Shown here: one piece after another, positions 54,551 through 64,000 of the stretch
Layout of the letters: every line of letters starts with the position of its first letter
Position numbering within the stretch: the stretch's first letter is position 1
Notes under the pieces: generated by a model
The model's database searches: none
The model's input: only the letters and a program-made list of their open reading frames with translations
Told to the model about the DNA's origin: nothing
Program-made: the position numbers and the translations under genes
From: Oceanobacillus oncorhynchi
Lineage (GTDB): Bacteria > Bacillota > Bacilli > Bacillales > Amphibacillaceae
Reading direction: 5' to 3'
Assembly (NCBI RefSeq): GCF_000821065.1
Contig: NZ_CDGG01000001.1
Coordinates: forward strand, 1,054,001-1,118,000
DNA length: 64,000 nucleotides

Positions 54551-54764
54551 ACGAGATGGCTAAAAAGTTTTTTTATCAAGAAAAAAATATATAGCGATGA
54601 TAGAAATAGCTCACAAAGTGCGTATGTACAGGCTTTGTTGTGGTAAAGGAAGAATAAATAAGCCAAAAAATTTATCAATTTTATCCAATCGATGAAATTT
54701 TGTCGAAAAAAACATCAAACTGGCGTTTTTTTTCAGTTTATACGGGTAAACGCGTCATTTTTAC

Positions 54765-54806
54765 AGCCAAAAGCACAGTTTGTCTAGACAAACTGTGTTT
54801 TTGGCT
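54765..54806. repeat. 42-nt near-perfect palindrome between hpf and secA
   Basis: Twenty-one bases on each side of the centre (54785/54786) are complementary except for one position, which would be a G-T pair in RNA. The centre is TCTAGA. It lies 82 bp before a small ORF. It may act as a bidirectional terminator or as a regulator-binding site. Confidence 0.65.
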
Positions 54807-54887
54807 GTTGAAAAATGGAGTTTGCGGATTCGCTGGAAAAGAAGGCGTGTGGTATAAATAAATTAGAAAGTAAAGGGGGGCAGTCAA

Positions 54888-55034
54888 ATGCAGTATACGA
54901 CACAGCGAGTGCTGGATGAATTGGAACAGCGGGTAAGTCAGCACGAGCATACGATTCAGCAGCTATTACGTATTGTAGGCAACCTCAATAAGCATCTTGC
55001 ACAGATATCCTCTGAACAAAAAGAAAAAGTTTAA
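54888..55034 (+). CDS. Small coiled-coil protein, 48 residues
   Basis: ATG 54888 follows AAAGGGGGG with 7-base spacing and opens 48 codons to TAA at 55032. The product (start MQYTTQRVLDELEQRVSQHE) shows heptad spacing of Leu, Val and Ile through most of its length, so a short coiled coil is likely. No family recognised. A terminator follows within 65 bp. Confidence 0.65.
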   Translation: MQYTTQRVLDELEQRVSQHEHTIQQLLRIVGNLNKHLAQISSEQKEKV

Positions 55035-55096
55035 AAGTAGTGTATCTATTATCGGTACTACTCTTCGCAAAACACCCTCGGAAGATCACTTCATTC

Positions 55097-55129
55097 AGGA
55101 CTGAAATCAACATTTCAGTTCTTTTTTTT
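55097..55129 (+). terminator. Terminator before secA
   Basis: AGGACTGAAAT pairs with ATTTCAGTTCT around a 4-nt loop and runs into eight T. It separates the small ORF from secA. The remaining gap to 55390 has no other recognised signal. Confidence 0.9.
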
Positions 55130-55390
55130 ATACATGCAGGAGGTCTGTCAGTATATAGATAATTAGCTTGTGTCAGAAAGAGACCCTGCTGGGAACGAAA
55201 CGGACAATGTAAGTTGTCATAACGGTTTAGGAAGTGTTATGATTACTTATATTGACTATTGCCTATCAGACATGGTAAATTTATCAGCTACGATATCATT
55301 ACCTTTAAATAGTGGTATATGACATATAATTTTGAATCAAGTGTAATTCTATAAGCAATAAAAGTTTCAATTAACTGAGGAGCGTTCATA

Positions 55391-57910
55391 ATGGCAGGAA
55401 TTTTAACGAAGATTTTTGGTGACGGAAATCAAAAACAAGTGAAGCGTATCGAAAAACAGGTAGACAAGATCGAAGCATTAGAGCCTGAGGTGCAGAAGCT
55501 TTCAGATAATGATTTACAGAAGAAAACAGAGGAATTTAAGGAACGGGTCGCAAATGGAGAAGAATTGGACAACCTTCTTGTAGAAGCATATGCGGTTGTT
55601 CGTGAAGCCTCTAAGCGTGTGCTCGGAATGCGCCCTTTCCGTACACAGTTAGTCGGTGCGGTAGCGCTGCATAATGGAAATATATCTGAAATGAAAACAG
55701 GGGAAGGGAAAACGTTGGCTTCAACGATGCCAGCGTATCTTAATGCGCTTTCGGGTGAAGGCGTGCATATTATTACAGTCAATGATTATTTAGCAGATCG
55801 TGATGCGAAAGAAAATGGAGAGCTGTTTGCTTTTTTAGGATTAACGGTCGGTTTAAACCACAATGGTCTTCCCAAGGAAGATAAGCGTAAAGCGTATCAA
55901 GCAGATATCACTTATGGAACAAATAATGAATTTGGTTTTGATTACTTAAGAGATAACATGGTGTTATATAAAGAACAGATGGTGCAGCGGCCATTGAATT
56001 ATGCCATTATCGATGAGGTTGACTCGATTTTAATTGATGAAGCCCGTACGCCATTGATTATTTCTGGATCAGCAAAAAAATCTGCATCGCTCTATCAGCA
56101 GGCAGATCGATTTGTGCGTACACTGCAAAAGGAAACAGATTATACCTTCGAGGAAAAAACAAAAGCAGTACAATTAACGGAACAAGGAATTGATAAAGCA
56201 GAGAAATTCTTCAGTATTGAAAATTTATTTGAATTATCACATGTTTCCTTAACGCATCATATTAATCAGGCATTGAAAGCGCACGTATCCATGCATAAAG
56301 ATACGGATTATATGGTAGAAGAAGGCGAAGTCATTATTATCGACCAGTTTACTGGACGTAAAATGAAAGGCCGCCGCTATAGTGATGGTCTGCATCAGGC
56401 AATTGAAGCGAAGGAAAACTTACAAATACAAAATGAGAGTATGACGCTTGCTTCGATTACTTTCCAGAACTATTTCCGTATGTACAAAAAATTGTCTGGT
56501 ATGACAGGTACAGCAAAAACAGAGGAAGAAGAGTTCAGAAGCATCTATAATATGGATGTTATTGCTATCCCAACTAATCAGCCAGTCCAAAGAGATGACC
56601 GTGCAGATCAAATTTATAAAACGATGGAAGGCAAGTTTAAATCCGTTGTTAATAACATCAAAGAACGCCATGAAACGGGCCAGCCGGTTCTGGTCGGTAC
56701 GGTAGCGGTAGAAACCTCCGAGCTGATTTCACAGCTGCTGAAGCGTGCGGGAGTAAAGCATGAAGTACTAAATGCGAAAAACCACTTCCGTGAGGCGGAA
56801 ATTATTGAAAATGCCGGTCAGCGAGGTGCAGTAACCATCGCAACCAACATGGCAGGCCGCGGTACAGATATTAAATTAGGAGACGGTGTGAAAGACCTCG
56901 GCGGACTGGCTGTCATCGGCACGGAACGACACGAATCACGCCGTATTGATAATCAGCTCCGCGGACGTTCCGGACGTCAGGGTGATCCGGGAATATCCCA
57001 ATTTTTCTTATCTATGGAAGATGAGCTGATGCGCCGTTTCGGTTCAGATAATTTGAAAGCGATGATGGAAAGGCTTGGCATGGATGATGACCAGCCAATC
57101 GAAAGTAAAATGGTTTCCCGTGCAGTAGAATCTGCTCAAAAGCGTGTGGAAGGGAATAACTACGATGCACGTAAAACGGTTCTGTCTTATGATGATGTGC
57201 TTCGTGAACAGCGTGAAATTATTTATAAACAGCGTTTTGACGTCATTGATTCTGAAACCAACCTGCGTGAAATCATTATAAATATGATTCAATCTACTGT
57301 AGAGCGAATTGTTGCAACACATACACAGGATAATGATGAAGATAAATGGAACCTGGATGCTATTGTGGAATATATAGAAGGTAACCTATTAGAGCAAGGT
57401 GATATGACAACGGCAGAGCTTCAGGATAAGGAAGCAGAAGAAATAACCGGCATTATTATGGAAAAAGTGAATCGCCGTTATGATGCAAAAGAAGCAGAGA
57501 TTACGCCGGAACAGTTTGTTGAGTTTGAAAAAGTTATTCTGCTGCGCACAGTAGATACAAAATGGATGGACCATATTGACCAGATGGATCAGCTTCGCCA
57601 AGGTATTCATTTACGTGCCTACGGTCAGAACGATCCGCTGCGTGAATATCAAATGGAAGGCTTCACAATGTTTGAAGAAATGATTGCAAGCATTGAAGAG
57701 GAAGTATCCAAATATGTGATGAAAGCACAGATTCAGGATAATCTGCAGCGTCAGGAAGTCGTTAAAAATACGCAAGCTGTTTCTGGAGGCGGTGACGGTC
57801 AGAAGAAAAAATCCAGAAAACCAGTTGTGAAAAATAATACCGTAGGGCGAAATGACCCTTGTCCATGCGGCAGCGGTAAAAAGTATAAAAACTGTCATGG
57901 TAAGCAATAA
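55391..57910 (+). CDS. secA: Preprotein translocase ATPase SecA
   Basis: An 839-residue motor that drives protein export through SecYEG. Walker A ([10 protein letters not shown], near residue 103), the DEAD motif ([20 protein letters not shown]), [13 protein letters not shown] and [12 protein letters not shown] are all intact. The C-terminal zinc site [14 protein letters not shown] binds SecB-like partners or phospholipids. Length is normal. AGGAG precedes the ATG. Confidence 0.98.
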   Translation: MAGILTKIFGDGNQKQVKRIEKQVDKIEALEPEVQKLSDNDLQKKTEEFKERVANGEELDNLLVEAYAVVREASKRVLGMRPFRTQLVGAVALHNGNISEMKTGEGKTLASTMPAYLNALSGEGVHIITVNDYLADRDAKENGELFAFLGLTVGLNHNGLPKEDKRKAYQADITYGTNNEFGFDYLRDNMVLYKEQMVQRPLNYAIIDEVDSILIDEARTPLIISGSAKKSASLYQQADRFVRTLQKETDYTFEEKTKAVQLTEQGIDKAEKFFSIENLFELSHVSLTHHINQALKAHVSMHKDTDYMVEEGEVIIIDQFTGRKMKGRRYSDGLHQAIEAKENLQIQNESMTLASITFQNYFRMYKKLSGMTGTAKTEEEEFRSIYNMDVIAIPTNQPVQRDDRADQIYKTMEGKFKSVVNNIKERHETGQPVLVGTVAVETSELISQLLKRAGVKHEVLNAKNHFREAEIIENAGQRGAVTIATNMAGRGTDIKLGDGVKDLGGLAVIGTERHESRRIDNQLRGRSGRQGDPGISQFFLSMEDELMRRFGSDNLKAMMERLGMDDDQPIESKMVSRAVESAQKRVEGNNYDARKTVLSYDDVLREQREIIYKQRFDVIDSETNLREIIINMIQSTVERIVATHTQDNDEDKWNLDAIVEYIEGNLLEQGDMTTAELQDKEAEEITGIIMEKVNRRYDAKEAEITPEQFVEFEKVILLRTVDTKWMDHIDQMDQLRQGIHLRAYGQNDPLREYQMEGFTMFEEMIASIEEEVSKYVMKAQIQDNLQRQEVVKNTQAVSGGGDGQKKKSRKPVVKNNTVGRNDPCPCGSGKKYKNCHGKQ

Positions 57911-58063
57911 GCTAATCGGCATTCATTTGAAATAACCCCCTGTTCAATAGTGGATACAACGGCTATTGGCGGGGAAACCCGGCTGGGGGAAACAGAGAGC
58001 TTTCCTGCACAGAGCACCTGTTATACCATGGCAAGGAAAAGCAATATTAGGAGGAATCAGTAT

Positions 58064-59165
58064 ATGGAATTAAGCGAAATTAAACAAGAACTGGAAAAAA
58101 TAACTTCACGTGTTGAAGATTTCAGGGGGTCTCTTTGACCTCGAACAAAAGAAAGCACGGATTGCTGAATTAGAAGCATTGATGGCCGATCCTGCTTTTT
58201 GGGATGATCAGAATCAAGCGCAAACAGTTATTCAAGAATCGAATGGATTAAAAAGCTACGTCGATTCTTTTGAAGAGATTGAAGAAACATTAGACAATCT
58301 GGAAGTATCTTATGAGCTGGTTAAAGAGGAAAATGACCAAGAGTTATTTGAAGATCTGCAGTCAGAGCTGAAGGATTTTAAAGAGAAAGTAAATAAATTT
58401 GAATTACAGCTCTTATTGAGCGAGCCTTACGATGCGAATAATGCGATTTTAGAGCTGCACCCAGGAGCAGGCGGTACAGAATCGCAGGATTGGGCAAGTA
58501 TGCTGCTGCGTATGTATCAGCGCTGGGCGGAAAGCCATTCGTTTTCTGTGGAGACCATTGATTACCTCCCCGGAGATGAAGCTGGTGTGAAAAGCGTTAC
58601 GTTATTAATCAAAGGTCATAACGTCTATGGCTATTTAAAAGCGGAAAAAGGGGTTCATCGTCTTGTCCGAATTTCTCCTTTTGACTCCTCAGGAAGACGG
58701 CATACATCTTTTGTATCCTGTGATGTGACACCAGAGATGAGCGACGACGTAGATATTGATGTAAAAACAGAGGATTTAAAAATAGACACGTATCGTGCAA
58801 GCGGCGCCGGCGGGCAGCATGTCAATACGACGGATTCGGCTGTACGGATTACGCATCTTCCGACTAATATCATTGTTACCTGTCAAAATGAACGTTCCCA
58901 GATCAAAAACCGGGAACAAGCGATGAAAATGTTAAAATCAAAGCTTTATCAGCTGGAGATTGAAAAACAGCGGCAAGAACTAGCAGAAATTCGCGGAGAA
59001 CAAATGGAAATTGGCTGGGGAAGCCAGATTCGTTCGTATGTTTTCCACCCGTATTCAATGGTCAAGGATCATAGAACAGATGTGGAGACAGGGAATACGC
59101 AGGCAGTAATGGACGGTAATCTGGATATATTTATTGACGGATATCTCCGTTCCCAAATGAAATAA
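58064..59165 (+). CDS. prfB: Peptide chain release factor 2 with programmed +1 frameshift
   Basis: The protein of about 366 residues is encoded in two frames: 58064-58135, then 58137-59165. The junction CTT TGA C (58133-58139) has an in-frame TGA stop, preceded by the internal Shine-Dalgarno AGGGGG (58124-58129). This is the classic RF2 autoregulatory site: low RF2 favours the shift. ATG 58064 follows TAGGAGG. The catalytic GGQ motif is in [15 protein letters not shown]. It releases peptides at UAA and UGA codons. The frameshift is natural, not damage. Confidence 0.98.
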
Positions 59166-59259
59166 ACACCAATTGTCCTTTTTTGTTCATAATGATTTAT
59201 GTAGAATGAAACCGAAGCAGATATACTAATAGTAGCAACTGGCAAGGAGGATTGAGGCG

Positions 59260-59574
59260 ATGAAAAAAGGATTAGCTGCCTTGTTCCTGGGAATGGTTAT
59301 TATTCTGGGAGCTTGCGGTAATGCAGACGATACCAACAGCGATTCAGCTGAAAATTTAGAAGCTGGCGAGGAAGTGTATCGCAATAACTGTGCTAACTGT
59401 CATGGTGCTGACCTTTCTGGAAATGGCGGTCCTGAACTGCTTGATATTGGGTCAAAATATTCTCAGGAACAAATTGAGGATATCGTCCAAGAAGGTATTG
59501 GCAGCATGCCGCCGCAGTCGCAAGTAGAAGGACAAGACTTAGAAGAGTTGGCATCCTGGTTAATTGAACAATAG
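59260..59574 (+). CDS. cccB: Cytochrome c-551 lipoprotein (CccB-like)
   Basis: A 104-residue small c-type cytochrome. A lipoprotein signal ends at ILGAC (Cys20). After a short Asp/Ser/Glu-rich linker comes the haem site CANCH; the axial Met is in GSMPPQ. It carries electrons on the outer face of the membrane to a terminal oxidase. Position after prfB fits the region's conserved order. Confidence 0.94.
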   Translation: MKKGLAALFLGMVIILGACGNADDTNSDSAENLEAGEEVYRNNCANCHGADLSGNGGPELLDIGSKYSQEQIEDIVQEGIGSMPPQSQVEGQDLEELASWLIEQ

Positions 59575-59580
59575 GGACGG

Positions 59581-59612
59581 ACAGACGTTTGCTTTACGGC
59601 AAGCGTCTGTGT
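59581..59612 (+). terminator. Terminator after cccB
   Basis: ACAGACGTTTGC pairs with GCAAGCGTCTGT (one G-T pair) around a 6-nt loop, followed by a T/C-rich tail. Confidence 0.8.
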
Positions 59613-60238
59613 CTCTTCTTCTCATTTTATTTAAAAAAAGTATTTTAAAAGCATTGATATTTCGTCGTTATCAGGTTTACATTCATAGTTCTTCGTTTAT
59701 TAGGTATAGCGGGTTAATGCTGCTTTTTACTTGAATGTTCAAATAGAAATAATGATAAAAATCAATCTTCTTCATGAAATACAGTGTACCCTCCAGCCTT
59801 TCAAAAATTCCAAAATCCGTCGTTTTAGCACAAACCGCTCAATTACCCGTTATCCTTTAAAACAAAACCTTTTCAACTAGTAAACATAAAAAATTGTCGA
59901 TTATAAGAAGCTGTGTTAAACCGCTCTATGCCGAGCTTAATTAGTGTTCTTTTTTGATTGTTACAAGAGTTGTCGAATTGAAATAAAAATGTAATACGAT
60001 TTTTTCATCATAAAATACACAGAGATGTTATAATTATTTTTGGTCGTTTAAATCTATTTAAATGAATTCTAATGATATAAAAAAGATAGAGATAAAATAG
60101 CAGAAATAAAAATATAACAGAAATATATAAATAGATAGAGCTTGCAAAATATGTATTTTTTTGGCAGTTAATCAGACAGATATCAGTAACGGTTAAAGTC
60201 ATAAGCGGAAATAATATATTAAATTAGGTGGTCATGAA
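59613..60238. other. Long AT-rich gap before ftsE, no gene seen
   Basis: About 600 bp with no ORF that has a ribosome site or coding-like composition. It must include the ftsE promoter. I see no terminator or known riboswitch. An AT-driven minus-strand frame at 60008-60202 was rejected. Confidence 0.6.
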
Positions 60239-60925
60239 ATGATAACAATGGAGAATGTATCCAAAACATATAGTAATGGTGTGACAGCACTGAACGATAT
60301 AAATATACATATCGATCGTGGTGAATTTGTTTATCTTGTCGGGCCGAGCGGGGCTGGTAAATCATCCTTTATTCGTTTGATTTATCGTGAAGCAAAGCCG
60401 ACAAAAGGTAAGATAATCATTAATGGACGAGAATTAAGTAAAATAAAAGAAAGGCATATCCCATACTTGCGTCGTGATATAGGAGTTGTCTTTCAGGATT
60501 TCAAACTTCTGCAAAAACTGACAGTCTATGAAAATGTGGCGTTTGCTTTAGAAGTAATCGAAACGTCGCCAAAAAGTATCAAACGCAGAGTGTCAGAAGT
60601 CTTGCAGCTTGTAGGATTAGAGGATAAAGCAAAAATGATTCCAAGTGAATTATCTGGCGGGGAACAGCAGCGTGTGGCAATTGCACGGGCGATTGTAAAT
60701 AACCCTAAGGTTGTAATAGCCGATGAACCGACAGGAAACCTGGACCCGGATACTTCATGGGGAATTATGGAAGTTTTAGAAGACATTAATTCAAAAGGTA
60801 CAACCATAATCATGGCAACTCACAGTAAACATATTGTTAATACAATTAAACGTCGTGTCATTGCAATTGAAGATGGGAATATTGTACGAGATCAACAGCG
60901 GGGTGACTACGGCTATGAAGTTTAG
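60239..60925 (+). CDS. ftsE: Cell-division ABC ATPase FtsE
   Basis: A 228-residue ATPase with Walker A GPSGAGKSSF, signature LSGGEQQR and Walker B VVIADEPTGNLD. With FtsX it forms an ABC complex that does not transport but activates cell-wall hydrolases. The start ATG 60239 aligns with B. subtilis FtsE. The ribosome site AGGTGG is moderate. It overlaps ftsX by 11 bp. Confidence 0.97.
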   Translation: MITMENVSKTYSNGVTALNDINIHIDRGEFVYLVGPSGAGKSSFIRLIYREAKPTKGKIIINGRELSKIKERHIPYLRRDIGVVFQDFKLLQKLTVYENVAFALEVIETSPKSIKRRVSEVLQLVGLEDKAKMIPSELSGGEQQRVAIARAIVNNPKVVIADEPTGNLDPDTSWGIMEVLEDINSKGTTIIMATHSKHIVNTIKRRVIAIEDGNIVRDQQRGDYGYEV

Positions 60926-61811
60926 AACATTGTTAAGACATATACGTGAAGGTATGAAAAACATATTCCGGAATGGCTGGATGACCTTTGCCTCCATTGC
61001 GGCCGTAACCACAACCTTAATTCTTGTAGCTGTATTTTTGGCTTTAGTTCTGAACCTTGACCAAATGGCAAGGAATATCGAGCAGGATGTACAAATCAGT
61101 ACGCTAATTGAATTAACGGCAGATGAAGATCAAATTGTCGAACTCGGTGAAGAAATTGAACAGATAGATGGTGTGGCAGAGGTTCAATTTTCTTCCAATG
61201 ATAATGAATTAAAAAGCTTAATTGACAGTATGGGAGATGACGGCCAGGCGTGGGTCATGCTGGAGCAGGACAACCCGTTGAACCATGTATATATCGTGGA
61301 AGCTGGCATTCCTGAGGAAACAGAGGCTATTGCCAATCAAATCAGCGAGTTAGACAGCGTAGAAGATGTATTATATGGCCAAGAAGTAGTTGATCGGCTT
61401 TTCCAATTTAATAATTATGCAAGAGCAATTGGAATGGCATTGATTATAGCGCTGGTATTTACAGCTATTTTCTTAATTTCAAATACAATCAAGATAACAA
61501 TTATTGCAAGAAGTACCGAAATTGGCATTCAGAAATTAGTAGGAGCAACGAATTCCTTTATTCGCTGGCCGTTCTTTGTGGAAGGGGCACTGTTAGGGAT
61601 ACTTGGTTCCATAACCCCAATGGCCGTTATCGTGGGAGGTTATTATTATATTTATCATAACTTACCAGGTATAACGAATACCTTCCGATTTATAGACCTT
61701 CTGCCATTCAATCCATTTGCTTGGCAGCTGTCCGGGATGGTACTGCTGATAGGAGCAGTAATCGGCGTTTGGGGAAGCGTGATGAGTGTACGTAAATTCT
61801 TAAAAGTCTAG
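60915..61811 (+). CDS. ftsX: Cell-division ABC permease-like protein FtsX
   Basis: A 298-residue protein with four membrane helices: one near residues 20-45, then an extracellular domain (about 48-165) and three C-terminal helices. The cytoplasmic GIQKLVGATNSFIRWPFFVEG segment matches FtsX. ATG 60915 lies inside the end of ftsE. The extracellular loop is the part that contacts and activates a coiled-coil wall hydrolase, probably the product at 62007. Confidence 0.96.
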   Translation: MKFRTLLRHIREGMKNIFRNGWMTFASIAAVTTTLILVAVFLALVLNLDQMARNIEQDVQISTLIELTADEDQIVELGEEIEQIDGVAEVQFSSNDNELKSLIDSMGDDGQAWVMLEQDNPLNHVYIVEAGIPEETEAIANQISELDSVEDVLYGQEVVDRLFQFNNYARAIGMALIIALVFTAIFLISNTIKITIIARSTEIGIQKLVGATNSFIRWPFFVEGALLGILGSITPMAVIVGGYYYIYHNLPGITNTFRFIDLLPFNPFAWQLSGMVLLIGAVIGVWGSVMSVRKFLKV

Positions 61812-61854
61812 CATACAAAAGAAATAAAGATTATGTTCCATATAGGGAAAATAA

Positions 61855-61900
61855 GAAAAACTCGCATTTGCTGCAAACGCAGTGAATACGAGTTTTTCTA
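61855..61900 (+). terminator. Terminator after ftsX
   Basis: AGAAAAACTCG pairs with CGAGTTTTTCT, and the stem continues through ATT/AAT to an inner CTGC/GCAG stem. It separates ftsEX from the hydrolase gene, which must have its own promoter or rely on read-through. Confidence 0.9.
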
Positions 61901-62006
61901 AAATAGAATAGTCAGCTGAGCAGAAAGACATAGGGGGCAGTTTTCAGCTGATAAAAAAATCACAATTTACTATAAAGCAGAAACAAAATGGAGAGGGGAA
62001 CAACAT

Positions 62007-63617
62007 ATGAGAAGCTTGAGAGCACTTGCGGCATTCAGCCTGGTTACATTGCTCACAGTCACGACACCAATACATTCTGTTTCAGCAGAGTCTGTAAAAG
62101 ATGTAGAAGATGAAATTAACGAACTGGAGAAAGAGAAGTCTGATTTGGAATCGGAAAAAGAGGAAGCAAAGAAAAAGAAAGATGATTCGGAGGAAAAGCT
62201 TGAATCAAACAAAAAAGAACAAAGTGACGTGGAAAGTGAAATCTCATCCATAGATGAAGAATTGAGCCGGACACAATCAGATATCGCTGATAAAGAAGGC
62301 GAGATTGAAGCAACCAATCAGGAGATTGAAAGTTTAACAGATGAAATAGAGGAATTGTCTAATCGTATAGAGGAATTAGAAGAAGACATAGTAGATTTAG
62401 AAGAGCGAATCGAACAGCGAGATGCGCTCATTAAAGACCGTCTCCGCAGTATTCAGCAGAATGGTGGAGAAATTCAATACTTAGAGGTTATTTTTGGTGC
62501 ACAAAATTTCAGTGAATTCGTCTCTCGCAGTACCGCGGTGAATAAAGTAATGGATTCTGACAGATCTATTATGGAAGAACAGGCTAATGATAAGGCGCAG
62601 CTGGAAGACGATAAAGGGGAACTGGAAGCAAGTAAAGTGACGGTTGAGGAAAATAAGGTTGCTGTAGAAGAAAATAAAGCAGCGCTTGAAGATCAGCATG
62701 ATGACCTGCTTGCATTGCAAGACCAATTAGATGAACAAATATCTGATAAAGAAACGTTATTAGCTGACTTAGAAATTGAGTACGATGAAATGGAAGAAGT
62801 GAAGTTATCAGCTGAGGAGGAGCAGCAGCTGATTGACGCTCAGGCAGCAGCGAAGCAATCTGCATTAGAGTCTGCTCAAAGTAAAAAGGATGATCTGGAA
62901 CAGAAGGAAGCAGAAGAGAAAGCACGTGCTGAGGCAGAAGCCGAAGCAGAGCGCAAGGCAGAAGAAGAACGTCAGGCGGAAGAAGCGCGTCGAGCTGCGG
63001 CAGAAAGTGAACAAGAATCAGAGCAGCAGGAAGAAGAAAGTGAAGAGCAGGAACAAGAGAGCCAGCCGGCAGAGGAAGAATCAGAGAGTGAAGATACTTC
63101 CAGTGAAGAAGAAACAGAACAGCAGGAAGAAGAAAGTGATGTGGACGTGCAAGTAGCCAGCGGAGCTTCTGGTGAGGTGAAATCAGAAGATGCTGCGCCA
63201 AGCAATCGTTCTGGTTTTATTCGACCAACCTCCGGGCCGACCACTTCTCCTTTTGATCCGAATCGTGTACATCCGATACATGGAGATGTCAGACCGCATA
63301 ACGGAATGGATTTTGGGCAAGCCGGAGAAGCGGATAAAGTAATTCGTGCAGCTGCTGATGGTGTGGTGGCTTATACTGGTTCAATGAGTGGTTATGGCAA
63401 TACGGTGATGGTTACGCATAATATAAACGGCCAGGAGTATACGACCTTATATGCACATTTGGATAGCTTTACGGTATCTAATGGCGAGACGGTGAGCCAA
63501 GGCGATCAAATCGCTGTAATGGGCAATACGGGAGGTTCCACTGGTGTCCATCTCCATTTTGAAATTCACCCTGGAGGCTATAAGAACCCGGTTGACCCGG
63601 CAGGCTACTTTAATTAA
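62007..63617 (+). CDS. Secreted M23 peptidoglycan hydrolase with N-terminal coiled coil (CwlO/PcsB-like architecture)
   Basis: A 536-residue exported protein. The signal peptide ends near residue 27 (SVSA). Long coiled coils (about 29-150 and 185-300) follow, then a Glu/Gln/Ala-rich charged linker (about 300-395). The C-terminal M23 (LytM) domain carries zinc ligands His431, Asp435 and His517 and catalytic His484/His515 (YAHLD, HLHFE). All are present, so it should be active, unlike EnvC-type activators. CwlO of B. subtilis has the same coiled coil but an NlpC/P60 enzyme. Adjacency to ftsEX suggests it is the FtsEX-controlled elongation or division hydrolase. Confidence 0.92.
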   Translation: MRSLRALAAFSLVTLLTVTTPIHSVSAESVKDVEDEINELEKEKSDLESEKEEAKKKKDDSEEKLESNKKEQSDVESEISSIDEELSRTQSDIADKEGEIEATNQEIESLTDEIEELSNRIEELEEDIVDLEERIEQRDALIKDRLRSIQQNGGEIQYLEVIFGAQNFSEFVSRSTAVNKVMDSDRSIMEEQANDKAQLEDDKGELEASKVTVEENKVAVEENKAALEDQHDDLLALQDQLDEQISDKETLLADLEIEYDEMEEVKLSAEEEQQLIDAQAAAKQSALESAQSKKDDLEQKEAEEKARAEAEAEAERKAEEERQAEEARRAAAESEQESEQQEEESEEQEQESQPAEEESESEDTSSEEETEQQEEESDVDVQVASGASGEVKSEDAAPSNRSGFIRPTSGPTTSPFDPNRVHPIHGDVRPHNGMDFGQAGEADKVIRAAADGVVAYTGSMSGYGNTVMVTHNINGQEYTTLYAHLDSFTVSNGETVSQGDQIAVMGNTGGSTGVHLHFEIHPGGYKNPVDPAGYFN

Positions 63618-63652
63618 TTCAAAGCTAAATAAATAGAAATTTATCAAATAAT

Positions 63653-63710
63653 AAATCCGAACTAGTACTTCATTTGCTTTTAGGCAGAATGTGAATTAGT
63701 TCGGATTTCT
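63653..63710 (+). terminator. Terminator after the M23 hydrolase gene
   Basis: AAATCCGAACTA (63653-63664) pairs with TAGTTCGGATTT (63697-63708), with weaker inner pairing. The last 290 bp of the window show no ORF or signal I can support. Confidence 0.8.
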
Positions 63711-64000
63711 TGTTATTAAATAAAGCTGCCAGAAGAATGTTCTGAATAGTCTATTCAAAAGAAAGGTTCTAGATAATGTTTGTGTGTAAAATCATAGTCA
63801 TTCACTGGATAACATGATATGATTTCTTTATTAGAAAATAAATATGCTTTGTTTTACTTGAGAAGTGTCTTTATTTTTATATAGGAACATACGCTTTTTA
63901 AATGATTTTTACGAATATCAGTTTTTCTAAATGATTTGCTGCTTGTGATAGATATATTAATTCAACTTCGGAGCTGGATGGAAGCTTTTGAAGCAACAAA

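Noticed and set aside
57950..58138. Separate 62-residue plus-strand gene before prfB
   Set aside because: Its end is the prfB N-terminus up to the frameshift stop; the upstream part has no ribosome site.
60008..60202. Minus-strand frame of 64 residues, hydrophobic, in the gap before ftsE
   Set aside because: It arises from very AT-rich sequence, has no ribosome site and a low-complexity composition; membrane-like appearance follows from T-rich codons.
62584..63201. Minus-strand 205-residue frame inside the M23 hydrolase gene
   Set aside because: It mirrors the biased Glu/Gln/Ala codons of the coiled coil and linker and has no start signal.
1..64000. tRNA, rRNA or CRISPR arrays
   Set aside because: I saw no cloverleaf-like gene with CCA-type end, no rRNA signature and no regularly spaced direct repeats. 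Exhaustive search was not possible by eye; tRNAscan and a CRISPR finder would settle it.

Overview
The window is a chromosomal segment of an AT-rich, low-GC Gram-positive bacterium of the Bacillaceae. Gene order from degS to ftsX follows the Bacillus subtilis comF-flagellar-secA-prfB-ftsEX region. Protein style (acidic linkers, lipoprotein binding proteins, an M23 hydrolase after ftsEX) suggests a halotolerant genus such as Oceanobacillus or Virgibacillus; the genus is an inference. No rRNA, tRNA or CRISPR array was seen.

Positions 1-26,000 are a carbohydrate island with four blocks. (a) A truncated YesM-like sensor kinase, a large binding lipoprotein, two LplB/LplC-like permeases and a DUF624 protein (3-5904). 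(b) A LacI regulator and a binding protein-permease-permease-GH172 operon (6375-11683), both controlled by a shared palindromic operator. (c) A divergent AraC regulator and a ThuA-oxidoreductase-oxidoreductase-isomerase operon (12032-16787), probably 3-keto-sugar chemistry. (d) A maltodextrin block: neopullulanase-type amylase, mdxEFG-like importer, LacI regulator and a GH13 alpha-glucosidase (17071-25887). None of the three importers has its own ATPase gene here, so a shared MsmX-type ATPase encoded elsewhere is expected.

Positions 26,054-30,284 hold motA-motB-cheA-cheW, an unusual pairing of stator and chemotaxis-kinase genes. A decayed IS200/IS605-type tnpB relic follows (about 30,548-31,137). 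Next come a HAD phosphatase, a YdjO-like zinc protein, an aldehyde dehydrogenase with a perfect CcpA site and its DUF779 partner, an IDEAL-domain protein, a class B penicillin-binding protein, an LCP ligase and YvyE.

Positions 40,164-53,610 carry degS-degU, degV, comFA-comFC, then yvyF-flgM-flgN-flgK-flgL-yviE-fliW-csrA and flaG-fliD-fliS-fliT. The last set has a consensus sigma-D -10 element. The hag and comFB genes found here in B. subtilis are absent. The remainder is hpf, a small coiled-coil ORF, secA, prfB (with the programmed +1 frameshift), cccB, ftsE-ftsX and an M23 hydrolase with an N-terminal coiled coil, the probable FtsEX-activated wall hydrolase.

Most transcription units end in clear rho-independent terminators. 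The most unusual items are a terminator-like hairpin in the leader of the neopullulanase gene, a likely AUU start codon in the maltose-block LacI gene, a structured leader before the GH172-block regulator, and a near-perfect 42-nt palindrome between hpf and secA.
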